Shown: in pieces, positions 41,866 through 55,100 of the stretch
Layout: every line of letters begins with the position of its first letter
How positions within the stretch are numbered: the first letter of the stretch is position 1
Source: Pterobdella sp. o SKG-2022
Taxonomy: Eukaryota; Annelida; Clitellata; Hirudinida; Piscicolidae
Direction: 5' to 3'
DNA: 64,000 nt
Assembly (NCBI GenBank): GCA_964035795.1
Contig: OZ038325.1
Span: 1,234,763-1,298,762, forward strand
Program-made: the position numbers and the translations under genes
Notes under the pieces: generated by a model
The model's input: only the letters and a program-made list of their open reading frames with translations
Databases searched by the model: none
What the model was told of the DNA's origin: nothing

Positions 41866-42954
41866 TCTAAAAAAATACTTAAATAATCATAATTTTCAAT
41901 ATAGTAATCATAAATAATGAATAGTATAGTTATCATAAATACCCATGCATTCAACAGAGATTTATTTATAAGTTGTATTCACACACATATAAACACACAT
42001 CCGCATAGAAGTACTCGGTATAATAATAAAAAAATAAGTACTTCTAGCCATAATATGTCTCCTTCGCGGTTAATTCCAACGAAACAAAAGTTTTACTGAA
42101 TATAACAAATTTTTAATATTCTCTTAGAAAATTCACTTTTGAATGGAAACATGCATCGAAATAATAAACTAAATTAACTTTTAAACTTACTAAAAAACTA
42201 ATACTCCTATTTAGAAATGAGTTTACTTCTTCACCATTTCCGACTTCCCCATGTATGAATTATATTCATATAAAAATAACAATAAAAATAACTTTTTCAT
42301 GAGAAGACTGTAACAAGGGGCACCCTAGTTTGACTTAGCGCCATAAAACCAGCTTAGAGCCGACTTTCAACAATCCTGGTACCCTTCATAATAGTAAATA
42401 GAATTGAGTTTAAGGATTGTATCCCCGCCATAATGCCGAGTTTAATTTATTATTCTTTAATTATTATTATTATTATTTATCGTTATTGCTTTTATTATTA
42501 TTGATTTTTTTTCTATAATCATTAATAATATTATCATTTTTATTTTATTATTATCACTGTTATTTTATTTGTATTTCTATTATCACCTTATTATTATTAT
42601 TTATTTTTTCTTGATTTTTTATCCTCATAATGAGGATATTTCAAATTCATTTAATGTTAAAAAAAAACTGAAACCTCCGATAAGTACAACCTTATCACAA
42701 TCTATTAGTACTGATGGATTATTATGAGATTGTACTTATGAGGAGTTTTGGTTTTTGTTGGTAAATAAATGCATCTGAAACTCTCTCATTTTGAAGAATA
42801 TAAAATCAAGAAAACGTGAATAAAAAATAACATGAGATCTCTACAAAACTTCCCTATTATTATTATTGTTATTATTTCTTATTATTATTGTTATTATTTT
42901 TTATTATTATTGCTATTATTTCGTATTTAATTCAAAGTTGGTTTTTCATATAGA
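41866..42954. other. Region between two oppositely oriented SINEs
   Basis: AT-rich sequence with (ATT)n tracts around 42455-42600 and 42855-42920. No gene recognised. Confidence 0.5.
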
Positions 42955-43066
42955 TCAAATTGCTTGCTACAAATTTAATGTAGCGAATTGTCGGCCCACA
43001 CGGGATCGAACCCGGTAACTTTAAATAATTAGTCTAACACTCTACCAGCTAAGCTATACGGACGAG
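42955..43066 (-). mobile_element. tRNA-Ile-like SINE, reverse copy
   Basis: The reverse complement begins CGTCCGTATAGCTTAGCTGG, has the loop CTAATTA, and the B-box GGGTTCGATCCC. It forms an inverted pair with the copy at 41713, about 1.2 kb away. Confidence 0.75.
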
Positions 43067-43399
43067 TTTATTATTATTAGTTTTATTTATTATTTTTATT
43101 ATTACTGTTTGTTAAGAAGGCTTTTTAGAGAAGGCGCAGCTACAGAGGCGCTTGAAGTCTTTAGATATTAATGAGGTGTGAAAAGGAATTCATTAATATT
43201 ATAAAATGCTGTTTGAATAGATTGCATCTAAGAAAACAAATAATAATAATAATTAAAAATTTTCAGAAAAAAAAAAAATAATAATACAAAAAGATAAAAA
43301 AACATTAAAAAAAGTCAAATAATAAACAAATAATATTTCAAAACATTAAAAATTGCGCATGGTTAATTAGCGCTACATAAATGGGTGTTATTAAAATAA

Positions 43400-46270
43400 T
43401 GGAGGTTTTATTGGGATGGCGTCTGGTATGTGTTTGTTGACTCTTTCAATTGATTAGTTCTGAGCATGAGGTTGCTTGTATGTAATTTTTTTTTCACGCA
43501 CAAACACACACTTCTTCTACTGCATTTGTCCATGCTATTTCTTGTTGTTGTTCTTGTTGCGCATTTTTTCTGGTGGTTTTGAAAACCCTGTCGCTTGAAA
43601 TTTCTACCACAGTGTTGGCATAAGATTGTTAATGTTGCTTGTTGTGAGTATTTCTGTCTAATAAGGTTTGCAAGGCCAGCTTTGTTAACTGCAATTTTGT
43701 TGCAACCAGAAAAAGAGCATACCAAACCGTTTAATACCCCATTATTTATGTTCACCTCACCACATAGGTTATTAGTATTGTTATATTGTACATTCAGCTT
43801 TTTTTTTCGATCTTTCATATCTTTTTCTGATTGTTCTTTATTCTGGTTGAGATCGATTATGAGAGTATTTATGCTTTTCCGCCATTCGATTCTGTTCTTC
43901 GCTTTGCTACGCCAACCAGACACCAACCCAATAGCTTTCAAATCGTTATTCACCACATCATGCTACCTATGTTTTTAACCACCTTCACTTTTTTTACCAC
44001 CACATATTTTACTGACCAATAATTTTTTGGGCCTCCGGGAATCTGCCATTCTTTCAATATGTCCTAGCCATTTGAGTCTTTTCAGTTGAAGGATTGAACC
44101 TACGCCTTCAATGTTGCCTCTTCTTCTTATTTCGATGTTTCTTAACATGTCTCTCATAGAGATTTCACATATAGACCGAACACACTTATTAACAAAAGAC
44201 TGCAATCTTTGAACGTGGTTGCTCAAAGGAGCCCAAGTCTCACAACCGTAAAGCAGGATAGGCATTATAATGGATTTGAAAAGCCTCATCTTCGTTTTCC
44301 TTTTTAACTTTTTTTGATACCATATGAGCCTTCCAATACTTCTGAAAGCAATCGATGCTTTACAGATACGAGTATCAATCTCTTCATCTATGGAACAGTC
44401 GTTTCGAAGTATACTGCCCAGATATTGATACTACTCAACTTCCTCAAAACCACCGTCAATTTGATGTACCGACCTGTTGTCAAGATGAGTGTCTGTATTA
44501 TCAGCTTCAGGCCACACAGCCATTATCTTAGATTTTTGAGTATTGATCTTCAAGCCGTAACGGGTAAATTCTTCACTGAGCGATTGAATAAGAGAATTCA
44601 ATACACTTCGATCATTGCTCAATAATACCCCATCATCTGCGTACATGAGGATTTGAACCTTATCACTCATGTTGAACTTATGACGGCTGTTGTTTACCAG
44701 AGGAGCGTCAAGGTTGTATTGAATATGGACTCCGGCATCAGGATGTTTCATCATGGCAGTCCTTATGATAACATCTAAAAATAAGTTAAACAGAGTTGGA
44801 GCCAGTACATCACCCTGCTTTACACCTGATTCAACCTTGTATTCTTCAGACAACTTACCTTCAAACCGCACCACCCCATATGTTTCCTTATGTAAGGCTT
44901 TTATTATACTCACGAACTTTTCAAGAAAGTTGTAGACACGACGTAACACAGCCTAAAGTAAGTTTCTTTTAACTGTGTCGTACGCTTTACAGAGATCAAT
45001 GAAGCATAAAAAAACCGGTACGTTGAACTCCTTGGCCCGTTGCATTAATATTTTCGTAAAAAATAATTGATCACAACAACCTCTCTTGGCACGAAACCCA
45101 CATTGGGACTCACTTAGTTGCTCTTCATTGTAATGTTTCATTCTGTTCAGCATCACTCTTGCGAACACTTTGTAGGCTGAACATAAAAGTGAGATGTCAC
45201 GGAAGTTATCGCACTTCAACCTGCTACCTTTCTTGAAGATGGGAACAGTTATTTGTTTGGTCCAGTCTGAAGGAACCTTTTCTTCGACCCATATTTGATC
45301 TGCAATCAACTTCAACCATCTAACAGTCTCATCAGCACCTAGTAGCAGTAGCTCTGTACTAATTCCATCAATTCCAGTCGAGCTATTTTTTTACACTGTT
45401 TGAGTGCGACACACAATTCTTCGTTTGTCAGAGGCTCAGTCATTGGATACAGAGAGCTATCAGATGGGGGGAGAAATTGAAGGAGATGTGAAAGAGCAGA
45501 ATGATTGACCAGGGTATTGATGTTTGTGACCTCTTTAAAGTGTTCACACCATCTCTTCAGTTTGATTTTTGTTGTTGTTGGCCTTGTTGTACCGTCTTTG
45601 GCTAAGATCTTCAGGCATCTATAATCTCTTGATTTGGTTAAAGACTTCAAATTTTTTATCTTGTTTCACTCATTTCATAATCATCTTCTGTCTCTACTTT
45701 TTTGTTTCCACCATGAATTCAGAGCAAGTTTACATGCTTTTTTGAATTTTTCTTTATTATCACATATTGGGACTTGAGAAATAATGGAACTGATTGATTT
45801 TTTTGTTTATGTTGCATAATTTTTTGGTAAACATCAGTTTTTTCAATTGTCAGCTGCCGAATTTCTTCAGTTACCCAATCTTTTTCATATTTTGTGTGTT
45901 TGGTTGGCAAAACTTTTTTTGCAGATGTTAAACTTTCTTTGAAAACTTTCCATAGCTCATCAATATTTTTTTGGTCACCAGGCACTGCTAACTGTTTTCT
46001 GGAATTATTTATTATGTTTTCGTCGAGTTCTCGGGGATTTTGAATGTATTGCTTATGACTATTGTTGCGAAAATGTTGCTTATGACATAGTGATTTGAAG
46101 AATTTGAATTTTGCAATAACAGGGAAGTGATCAGAAATTTGAAGAGTTTTTTTGAACACTTTGGTGTCCAGGATGCGGGATCGGTATTGAGCATTGATGA
46201 GTATGTAGTCAAGGACATGTCCGCCATTATTCTGACCAGGATGGTGCCATGTATACTGATGTATCTTCTT
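43400..46270 (-). mobile_element. Decayed non-LTR retrotransposon (LINE), about 2.9 kb
   Basis: Broken minus-strand frames in order: endonuclease end with SDHFPVIAKF (46159-45719); a linker (45650-45339); reverse transcriptase with FRDISLLCSAYKVFARVMLN, SQCGFRAKRGC and CFIDLCKAYDTV (45315-44953). Then KQGDVLAPTLFNLF and the catalytic MYADD (44949-44431), followed by LLYGCETWAPL and LKWLGHIERM (44289-43975). The last is a C-terminal segment with C2H2-like fingers, CSFSGC and CQHCGRNF (43956-43408). At least four frameshifts or stops make it inactive. It is the longest element in the window; the 5' endonuclease start is lost near 46270. Confidence 0.85.
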
Positions 46271-46950
46271 ATGTATATATTTATTTTTTTATTTATTTAT
46301 TATTTATTTTTTTTAAAAATTATTACTCATGTTTTTATTCAAATAGATCACTTGTTTTAGATAAAAACGTTGACTACATGAAAGATTTATAAAATAGATA
46401 TTCAATGCAAATGTATATGAATTCACTTTAAAAATTTTGTATTTTTATTTAATTTGAAATTAATTTATTTTTCAATAATAATTTATTAAAATAAACATTA
46501 AAATTGAATCTCAATTCAATGAAATTTCAGGAACTTGTAGAATACTGATGCAAATATTGGAAATGTTTTTATAAAATAATTATGTATGAGATTGATTTAA
46601 CAGAGGAAGTTTCTTTCTAAACTAATAACTAGCATTCTGATAATGACAATTCTGAAGTACATTGGAAATATAAGGAGATATTGGCTATGAGCAAGACTAA
46701 AAAATAGAGTGACAAAAATTTTAGACACAGAAATAATTATAAACATCCCCTTAAAAAATTAACTTCATCATTAAATTCATGTTAATTAGATGTTATCTCA
46801 AAAGTATTTTTATTTTGAATAAATTCTTTTGATTTTAAAAATCTTGTTTAATGCTATCCATTGATGAGTAACACTGGAAAAGGTGCATGTTGATCATCAA
46901 CATTTGAGGAATGAAACTTTGTTCCATTAGGATTTCATCTAGAAAAAATT
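46271..46950. other. AT-rich region, no gene seen
   Basis: Begins with TTTA/TTAT repeats (46275-46310). Nothing else recognised. Confidence 0.5.
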
Positions 46951-47323
46951 TCAAATATCTTTTTGTCCATGTCTAATTGCTGACATTTCATCTTTATCAA
47001 GTGCCTTGAGATCAAATCCTTTCCATTCATCTTGAAACTGCATATCTTGGAAATCTCTAACTTTATTATGCAACTCATTTCTGGTGTCTTCAAGATCATT
47101 TTTCAATATATCTTTATTGACAATTTCTTTCACTCTTGATTGAGGAAAATGAATGAACATGTTGCCGAATCACATCGGAATTATATCTTGACACTGAGTT
47201 TTCAAATTTCTCAAAGCCTTCTTGTCTTTGCTTGTCAAGTATCACCAACTTCTTTCTCAGTCGTATAACTTCTGCTCCTTTTTCTGTCTGATAGAGACCA
47301 TCCATTACTCGTTCCATACTCAT
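46951..47323 (-). pseudogene. Single-exon coiled-coil-like small gene broken by a frameshift
   Basis: Two minus-strand frames, 47323-47114 and 47160-46951, overlap by 47 bases and read as one continuous charged helical protein if one shift near 47155 is allowed. The first frame starts MSMERVMDGLY and has IRLRKKLVILDKQRQEGF. The second has FPQSRVKEIVNKDILKNDL, then NELHNKVRDFQDMQFQDEWK and ends RHGQKDI. Together they give about 124 residues, without the Asn runs of neighbouring genes. Candidates are an intronless retrogene copy, a real gene with an assembly indel, or two exons with an unusual junction. I do not recognise the family. Confidence 0.5.
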
Positions 47324-47496
47324 ATTTAGTTATAACTGAAGTTGGGAAATATGCTATATTCAAATTATACGGCAAACAAGGTTATCAATAAAAAAAATTA
47401 TGTGATTATGAAATTTATTTCGTTAACTAAGGATTATTTTGTGATCTTTTATCAATATTTTCCGAAGCATATAACATACATTTCGACAAAACTGTA

Positions 47497-47511
47497 TATA
47501 TATATATATAA

Positions 47512-47605
<94 letters not shown>

Positions 47606-47655
47606 TTATATATATATATATATTTATTTATTTATTTATTTATATATATATAACA
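47497..47655. repeat. Long (TA)n microsatellite
   Basis: Nearly 150 bases of TA dinucleotide, interrupted by ACTG and ACAG steps and a short TTTA run. Confidence 0.95.
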
Positions 47656-48585
47656 ATTTTACAGATATTAGTTGGCCGTTAAATGGTTTTGCGCAATTGA
47701 TAGCTTTCAAGTGCGCTATACAAATGAGGTTGTATTTAATTAATATTTAAAAGAATTAATTTTAGTTAGATTATAATATTTTAAGTTAATGGCTGGAAAA
47801 AAACAAAATTTCACAAAAAATAAAAAGAATAATAATACATAATAGAAATAAAATTAAAAATTGGATATAAACAACTTTGATAATGATGTCATGATAAATT
47901 CATAATTATAAAAAAAAACCAATAAACATCAACTTCTCGATGTCCTAACGGCTTATTTTATCGCTCTTATTACTATTCTTCATTTTCTTTTTTAAAATAT
48001 TTTTTATATTTATGCTTTTCAAAAATGATTTTTATTTATTTAAACTTTTTTATATTTATTTTTGTTAATTTTTAACCTCAAAATGACCTCTTTTAAAAAA
48101 CATATATCACTTCAATATTCCTCCTAATATCGATTTAACTTCTTGCTTTTTAACTCTCTAAAATGAGGCACTCCTCAAATAAATATTCTCCCAAAGACAT
48201 CGTACGCATCTTTTCTTCAATAAATAAATACATTCAGAAATAAAATGCGTGTTAAGTTGGAGACACTTCTAACCTAGAATAATATTAATAAACTTGACAC
48301 ACAAAAAATTTATCGAATTTAAAATCTCCCCCATCATAAAGACATTCGATAGAGGCTAATTATCTATATTTCGGCCCGTTAACGCATAACAATCTCAATT
48401 ATTATTATTAGTACGAAGATTCCGATTTTTTCGGCGAAATGGTTCTAATTACTGAGTTAATCGTTTAAAAGTGGTTGAATTTTACTAATATCAATTATCT
48501 ATTTCCGGAAGAAATTAGGTCAAATTTTTTGGATAATTTATAGAATTCTATAAAATCAATAATAATATTTATAGATTTAATTATT

Positions 48586-48690
48586 AAATTTTATTGAGAT
48601 ACAAAGCTTTTCGTTAACTAAGTAACATTTTCTAGTAATACGTGAAAATGTCACTTAGTTAACGAAAAGCTTTGTATCTCAATAAAATTT
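48586..48690. repeat. 47-bp near-perfect inverted repeat with 11-base loop
   Basis: The left arm is 48586-48632 and the right arm 48644-48690. They are reverse complements with a single mismatch (A at 48624 against the base opposite it). The arms contain the nested palindromes AAGCTT and GTTAAC. The loop is TAGTAATACGT. Flanks beyond the arms are not symmetric and no clear target-site duplication was found. Confidence 0.95.
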
Positions 48691-49500
48691 ATTTCTCTTC
48701 CTAAATATACTCGTTTGATTGTGGCTTGTGTGAAACCAGTTAAATTAGTCTGAACGAATGTTAATTAGTATAATAGCTAACGTTATTTGAAATATAATTA
48801 CGTGTAAGATTATAGTGACATTAACTTCATACAAATAATTATAAAGTTATTATAAAGGAGCCTCACTCAACATCTCAAAAGCTTCCTCTTTTCAGTTAAT
48901 GAGGAAAAATAATCTAACAATTAATTAAACACTAATAAGCAAGTAAGATAAGCAAAGATATTTGAATCAAATCACAAAAATCTCTTAAAATCTAAAGTGA
49001 GCAAGATCAAACAAAATTGAGCTTCATAAATTGTTTTCCAAATATTACACTTTGGATTCAGTCCAGGATTAGATTTGATTGGTAAAACGACCAAGTCATT
49101 TGTGAGTCCATCAAAAATGACTGGATAAACTTACGAAAAGCTTCGTCCATTTGTGGGAGACATTTTCTATTGTTTTTGATCGTTTTTTGTTTCAATATAA
49201 ATTTAATAATAATAATAATAATAATACTTTAATGTTAATAATCAAAAAAAAATAATAAGCGATAAAAATAAAAAGTAATGAAAGATCAAAGAGTTGATGA
49301 TAATAAAATAATGTAACAACAATTTTGGTCAATAATATAAAAATAATAATTTAAATATATAAATAAATTAATATTAAACTAATTAATTAATTAATAATAA
49401 TCAAAAAAAATAAAAAGTCATTTATAATATATTAAATACTAATAATAATAAGGGGAGATAATAGTAAAAGAATCATGAGTAAATTATGATAATAAATTGA

Positions 49501-49538
<38 letters not shown>

Positions 49539-50716
49539 TAATAATAATAATAATAATAATGAAATAAATAATAAAAAATCCAACTAATCCAATAAGGAAT
49601 TAAATACTAGTAAGTAAGATAAGCAATGATAATTAATAAAGGAACCAACTGAGATCCGCAGCCATTGAAGTCTGGAGAACCATCAACAGCACCAAAACTT
49701 TCATCATCTCCATGCAAAACAGTGATAAAAATTCAATAATTTAATTATCGGTCTGTATGTTTAACTTTTTTTGCTTTAAATACTAAATTCTACCATCGAC
49801 CGCATCCGGCCATTGCTGCGTGTTTTATATATTAGGGTTTACCTATAAATGTCATCTCAATTATAGGACTTGTGTGTTTTGGCTTGAATTATGTTGTTCT
49901 GTAACATGGTTTTTACGTTGCTAACTTCATACTGAGTAAGCGCTTCTCAGACCGGAAATTCTTTGGAGAAAAATTTTGTGAACTTTTATACAATTAATTA
50001 TCACGTACGTTCAACATTTGAATGTGAAGATAATCACACACATAAGCACCTGCACACCCACGCACTTTGTTGAAAACTCATACATAAAATAATCACGTAC
50101 ACGAGTTTTTTTCACACACATAAAAATTATGATCTCGCACAAACTTTTACATACTTACACACATGTTATAATCACGCACAAAATTATTCACACAGACATA
50201 AATGATATAATCACGCGCACAAATATAATTCACACACAAATATATTCAAGAGGAAACGGAAGGAGTTTGGTGATAAGGATGGATTGGTCATGCAAAAGGT
50301 AGCTCAAATGGTAACCCTTCTATTCATGATTTTTATTGCTTCCTATTGGGCAGTTAATTATTGGATATAAAAAAATTCGTGCCAAAACTCAAAATAATCT
50401 TTCATATTGAAACTCTGATATTAGTTTTATAAAAGGATTTCATGAATACCCTTTTGAAAGGGTATTTTCCAGCAACAGGTTAAAGAATACTTGGGGTTTT
50501 CATTGAGAATATGTTTAAAAGCTTTCGTGTGTGGTTTCCTACATTTTCATGTGCTTGATGACGTCAGTAAGAAAAGGATGGACCATTTCTTAACGAAACT
50601 TGCTGTTTCAATGCTCAACATTGATCTATTTTTAAAATTTTTCGGAAAATCTATTTTCAAAATTTTTTAAGACCAAAAATAACGGACATAAATCCCCCAA
50701 AAACTCTGAAAACTTA

Positions 50717-50722
50717 TTTATT
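50717..50722 (-). promoter_or_regulatory. Candidate SAP18 polyadenylation signal
   Basis: TTTATT on the plus strand, read as AATAAA on the coding strand, lies 77 bases after the SAP18 stop. Confidence 0.5.
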
Positions 50723-50798
50723 AACTTTAAAGAACGACAAAATAAAAGCACTCAAACGAAATTAAAAATGTATGACACAAAGATGGCGGGTGACTTCA

Positions 50799-51973
50799 TC
50801 ACCAGCGATCATCACGATGCGAAGGGATGTTGATGGCGATGTCAATGAAGTCCCCAATGCGGAAGTTGCAAGCAGATAAGGTCAGCTGATCATCTGCCCC
50901 TCTCTGACCACTGCCTGTAGGGGGGGAGTGTATGAGAGATGGTGGTTAGTAAGGGTGATGGTGTGGTGGATAAGAGATGAGGGTTGTGATGTAGGAGGGA
51001 TGGTAGGGATGGTGTGTGAGGAATCATGGTTGGAATGTATGAGTGAAGATAATAGTAGTCATTGTTGATTTATTATAGAAATACATCTATTAATTATGCA
51101 TATTTAACATTCAAAGATAGTTTTTGAGCACAAAAAGAGCCACATAACAAGAACATACAAGTAGATCCGATGTCTCTGAGTTTGAAAGCAGGAGATCGAG
51201 GGTCAGGATGAACAATGGCAAAGTGGAAGGTGGTACCTCTCTGTCTTGACTCGCTGTTAACCTCTCTCACCAATCCCATTAACTCCCTCAGAGTAGCATC
51301 TAACCTGGGTGGTGGTCGGGTAGTTGATGTATCCATTTCTTGGTGAAGAAAAAAAGCTATAAAAAAAATTTGACTAATTAAAGAGGTGTTGGTTCCAATC
51401 TCTTAAATAAAGTTAGCATGGAATGTGATGTATAGCAAAAATGATATTGAGCTTATTAGTGATTCCTATTACATATTTTGTGAGTCAAAATTGATTATAT
51501 CTTTTGAGCTGTGAAGTATAATGGAAATAAGTAGTAATAGTGGATTTTATTTAATATGAATAACCTAAATAATAAGTATATGAATTCACTCATCTAGTAA
51601 ATAAAGTGCTCACCATGTGTATATTTGAAGTTCATTGGTAGGAGTACTGCCTCGTGTATAATCACTCAAGGAGTTGTGATGGTTTGAATTGTAAAACACC
51701 CTCAATAATAAAGGACACGTCTAAAGTTCATTTTGTTATTTTAGGACTTGAATTGAAACTCTACTTCATTACTCCAAAATTTTGAAAATAAATCAGTGTA
51801 AACGATTATAAGAAAAACTCAAAACAGCATTTTTTTATCATTATAATTAATAATATTAGTATAAAACAAACAAGAAAATTTGCCAAACGACAAGAAATTA
51901 CTTTTTCGCGATCTATTGGTGCTATTTTTTCTCCAAACATTCCATTCATACTGTATTGATCTCTACCTAACAT
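50799..51973 (-). CDS. SAP18: Histone deacetylase complex subunit SAP18
   Basis: SAP18 has a ubiquitin-like fold. It serves in the Sin3-HDAC corepressor and in the ASAP/PSAP complexes attached to the exon junction complex. Exons: 51973-51902, 51720-51614, 51304-51159, 50914-50799; in phase, 146 residues (human 153). Landmarks are APIDREKTCPLLLRVF across the exon 1/2 join, then STPTNELQIYTWLDATLREL, GTTFHFAIVHPD, LRDIGSTCSG and FRIGDFIDIAI near the end. The vertebrate PPNRAPPP end is replaced by NIPSHRDDRW. The start is the first ATG of an exon with no earlier in-frame ATG close by. The KHDC4-like gene ends only 153 bases upstream on the same strand. Confidence 0.95.
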
Positions 51974-52080
51974 TTCAATTTGACTTACCTAGAAAAAACT
52001 CGAAATATTTTGAAAACTTATACTTTTTATCGCTCGGCTTTTGCATAGTGAAAGACGCTTAACACAGTTAGATTTCCAAG

Positions 52081-52086
52081 TTTATT
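52081..52086 (-). promoter_or_regulatory. Candidate KHDC4 polyadenylation signal
   Basis: TTTATT on the plus strand (AATAAA on the coding strand) lies 40 bases after the KHDC4-like stop and 108 bases upstream of the SAP18 start codon. Confidence 0.55.
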
Positions 52087-52125
52087 TAAACCAAAAAAAA
52101 TAAAAATAAAATATATATATACAAT

Positions 52126-55100
52126 CTAATCATCATCGTCGTCCTCTTCATCTGAACCATATAGATCTGTTGAAAAAATAAATTATTTCAAAATTTCCCA
52201 AAAATAGATTAACGTTCAAGTACCTACCAGCAACGATTTTGAGGGCTTGTGATTTTTTCGAAACTTTTGCTTTTTTGACGGCAGGAGCTTTAAGTTGTTT
52301 TATAGTATATCTTATTATTATTTGAACTCTACTACTACTATTACTACTACTACTACTACTACTACTACTAATAATAATAATAATAATAATAACCTTTTTT
52401 CTTGATAATAAGTGTAGGCACTTTAAACGCATCTTCCTGCTTCTTTTCTTCCTTCTTCTCCTCTCTTCAAGCAAGTACAATATATGCAACTATACTATCC
52501 ATATAATTATAGATTATTCTTAAAAAGTTACAATCATAGTCTTCTGTTGGAAAACCCCATTTGATATTTATTGAATTTATAATATAACAGCAGTAATATA
52601 TAGTAGCAAGTATAAGAATTATACAGTAACAACATCAAACCAAAGAGACTCACTCAATCCAGTTCCCTTCCTCCTCCAACATGGCTGTGGGAGAGTACTG
52701 GATGGAAGGAGGTTGATGATGAATAACAATACAACTACAATCATAATTAAAATGACGCATATTCGGAAGTTCAATACAATACAAATATGAGCCCACTCTA
52801 TCATAGGGCTCAAGGGATGATTTCCTTTTTCTGTTTGCTTGCTCTTGTGCACTATCATCTCGTGGCCCATCATACTTGCTGTGTAGAAAATTCTGGTAAT
52901 AATTCTGAGCTGTTGTGGGTGTCTGTTTGATATGTTCAACAAATGCCTCAATTAGTGCATGTCTTCTTGACTCTTCACCCTCCCTTCTTTAATACAACAT
53001 CAAGCGTCACCTGTTGAATGGTAGGAGGGGTGGGTAGCAGAGGGGGTCGTTTGGGTGGAGGAACTGGCCCAAAGCCGAAGTAGGATGGGGTGAGTGGCTG
53101 GTAGGTGTTGTTCATGAGAGGGTAGTTGATCAGACGAGGGGTTGCCTCAGTTGGTAGTATCGGGCAGACTAGTGGGGTGTATTATATGCAATAAAAACAA
53201 AGCATTATTCGACTCATAAAAGGCACAAAAAGCATGAAAAAGCACCTGGAAGAATAGGGTTGAGTTTAAATTTGTTGTAATCTTGTTGCACCTATGTTGT
53301 TGTTGAATATTATAAAACTCATTGAAAACATTAGTTGACATTATATTAAGTTGGTTTCACAGGGCGCTACTTCAGGTGGACATAATAAAATAGATCAAAA
53401 CATTGACGTTATAAACAAATAAAATGTTGATGAAATCTAAAACCTTTTGGATGAGAGAGTGCGTGAGAAGGAGGGCACGTTGAAGAGACTCTACATTCTG
53501 ATGTCTGTGTAGTGGTTGTCCACCATTACGAATCCATTAATCAACCATCACACACAGGTACCACCATTATCAATATAAGCACATTTTATGAAATCTTTAG
53601 CTAACATACCATTAAACATTACCTGAATTTATAATTCTCCATTCTTCCATTTTGATAGTTCACTATAGAAGCATAATTATTTATTGCTTAAAATTTCTTT
53701 GCCAAAAACTCTCCATTTATTCAAACACATAAGCCTCCCCTCTCTCAGCCACCTACTGTAGAAAGATGAAAAGAGGTTCAAAAGCTTCTCGACCAGAGGT
53801 GGGTTCGATGTGACCCGACCCCTTGCCCCTCAACATCACACGAGCTCCTGTTGTAGTCTCTATGTGATCCAAAAAGCACCTCTGTGTGAATGGAATTGTG
53901 TGCATGAGTTTAAATAAGACAAAACGTGTGAAGTGCACACGTGAACAAAATATGTATGTGGAATGGTTATACACATAGGTGTATATCACATGAGTTAAAT
54001 TGCAACACATCAGTTACATTTTCCCCTTGTATTCGGAGTAGTGCATTGAATGATGGAGGAGCTTGGTCTAACCCTACAAATACCTTCTCTTGTAGGTTTG
54101 ACTGTGGGTGGTGATTGTGACATCAGAAAATTTTATTGAATCAATAAAGTTATGAAAAAATAAAAAACAAAGTAATAACCTATATTAAATTATAATTCTG
54201 TATTAATAAAAGCATTAATGATTACTAGCTAGATGTGAATAAGAATGATAATTAATATTACTCAATAATATCTATGGAAAAAGAACATAACGTACAGTAA
54301 TGATGGTGGTGGTGGTGTTGGTTAAGATGGTGGAGGAAGAGGAAGAGGATAATGATGAAATGGCTTTATTCACCATAGCAACAGCTCCTGAGAGATGAAT
54401 GAAGATTATTATTAATTTACTATTATTTAAATACAATAGCTGTTATTATTGTAATAAATATAACAACAAAAGCTGATGTTATTTTTAAAAAATATAAAAA
54501 CAACAGCACCTTGAACAGCAGATTTTTCTGAGGCAGTAATCAACAGACAAACATATCTGTGGAATCAAGATGTGTTTAAAGGTTGTTTGAAAGTTTGTTT
54601 TTGAATGAATAATTAATTAATTACTCAGATTTTTGTGTGTTTTCAGAATCATTTTCATCCTTTTGACTCCTTTTTACTTCAATCTTGGCACCAGATCTTT
54701 TCATTATCTACCAACATTGAAGTGCTTAGAAATGAAATTATGAAAACACAAATGGTAACAAACATCATTAAGAGTGATGTTCAATGTTAAAAGTCGTCTG
54801 CAGGCCTCTGACTCTCCCGACAAATCTATCTCCTCACTCTCCACTCCCTCCATCTTATTACACCAAATTTTGCGAACAATAATTCAATTTAAGGTGAATA
54901 TAATTAAGATTCAGAATGATAAAAAACTTTGGTCAACTTTTTAATGAGAAACAAGCGAGTTTTAAGTGAAACGACACGAACCTTGTTAAAAACTTCCTTG
55001 CTCTGATCATTCTTCGAAGAAGCTTCCAGGCGTTTTTTGATCAACATGGCCACATTCTTTGCCTGCTGCAATGGGCTCATGTTTTTTCCTATCGGATTAT

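Larger units (their letters stand above)
47656..50798. other. Intergenic region, no gene recognised
   Basis: Over 3 kb of AT-rich sequence holding the 48.6-kb hairpin (separate entry), an (AAT)n tract at 49500-49562 and a SINE-like scrap near 47672-47705 (GCGCAATTG). No open frame with a recognisable domain. Confidence 0.55.

Noticed and set aside
47342..47653. Tyr/Ile repeat protein
   Set aside because: Translation of the (TA)n tract.
48586..48690. A microRNA precursor
   Set aside because: The 47-bp stem has one mismatch and an 11-base loop, unlike animal pre-miRNAs; without small-RNA data this is not supported.
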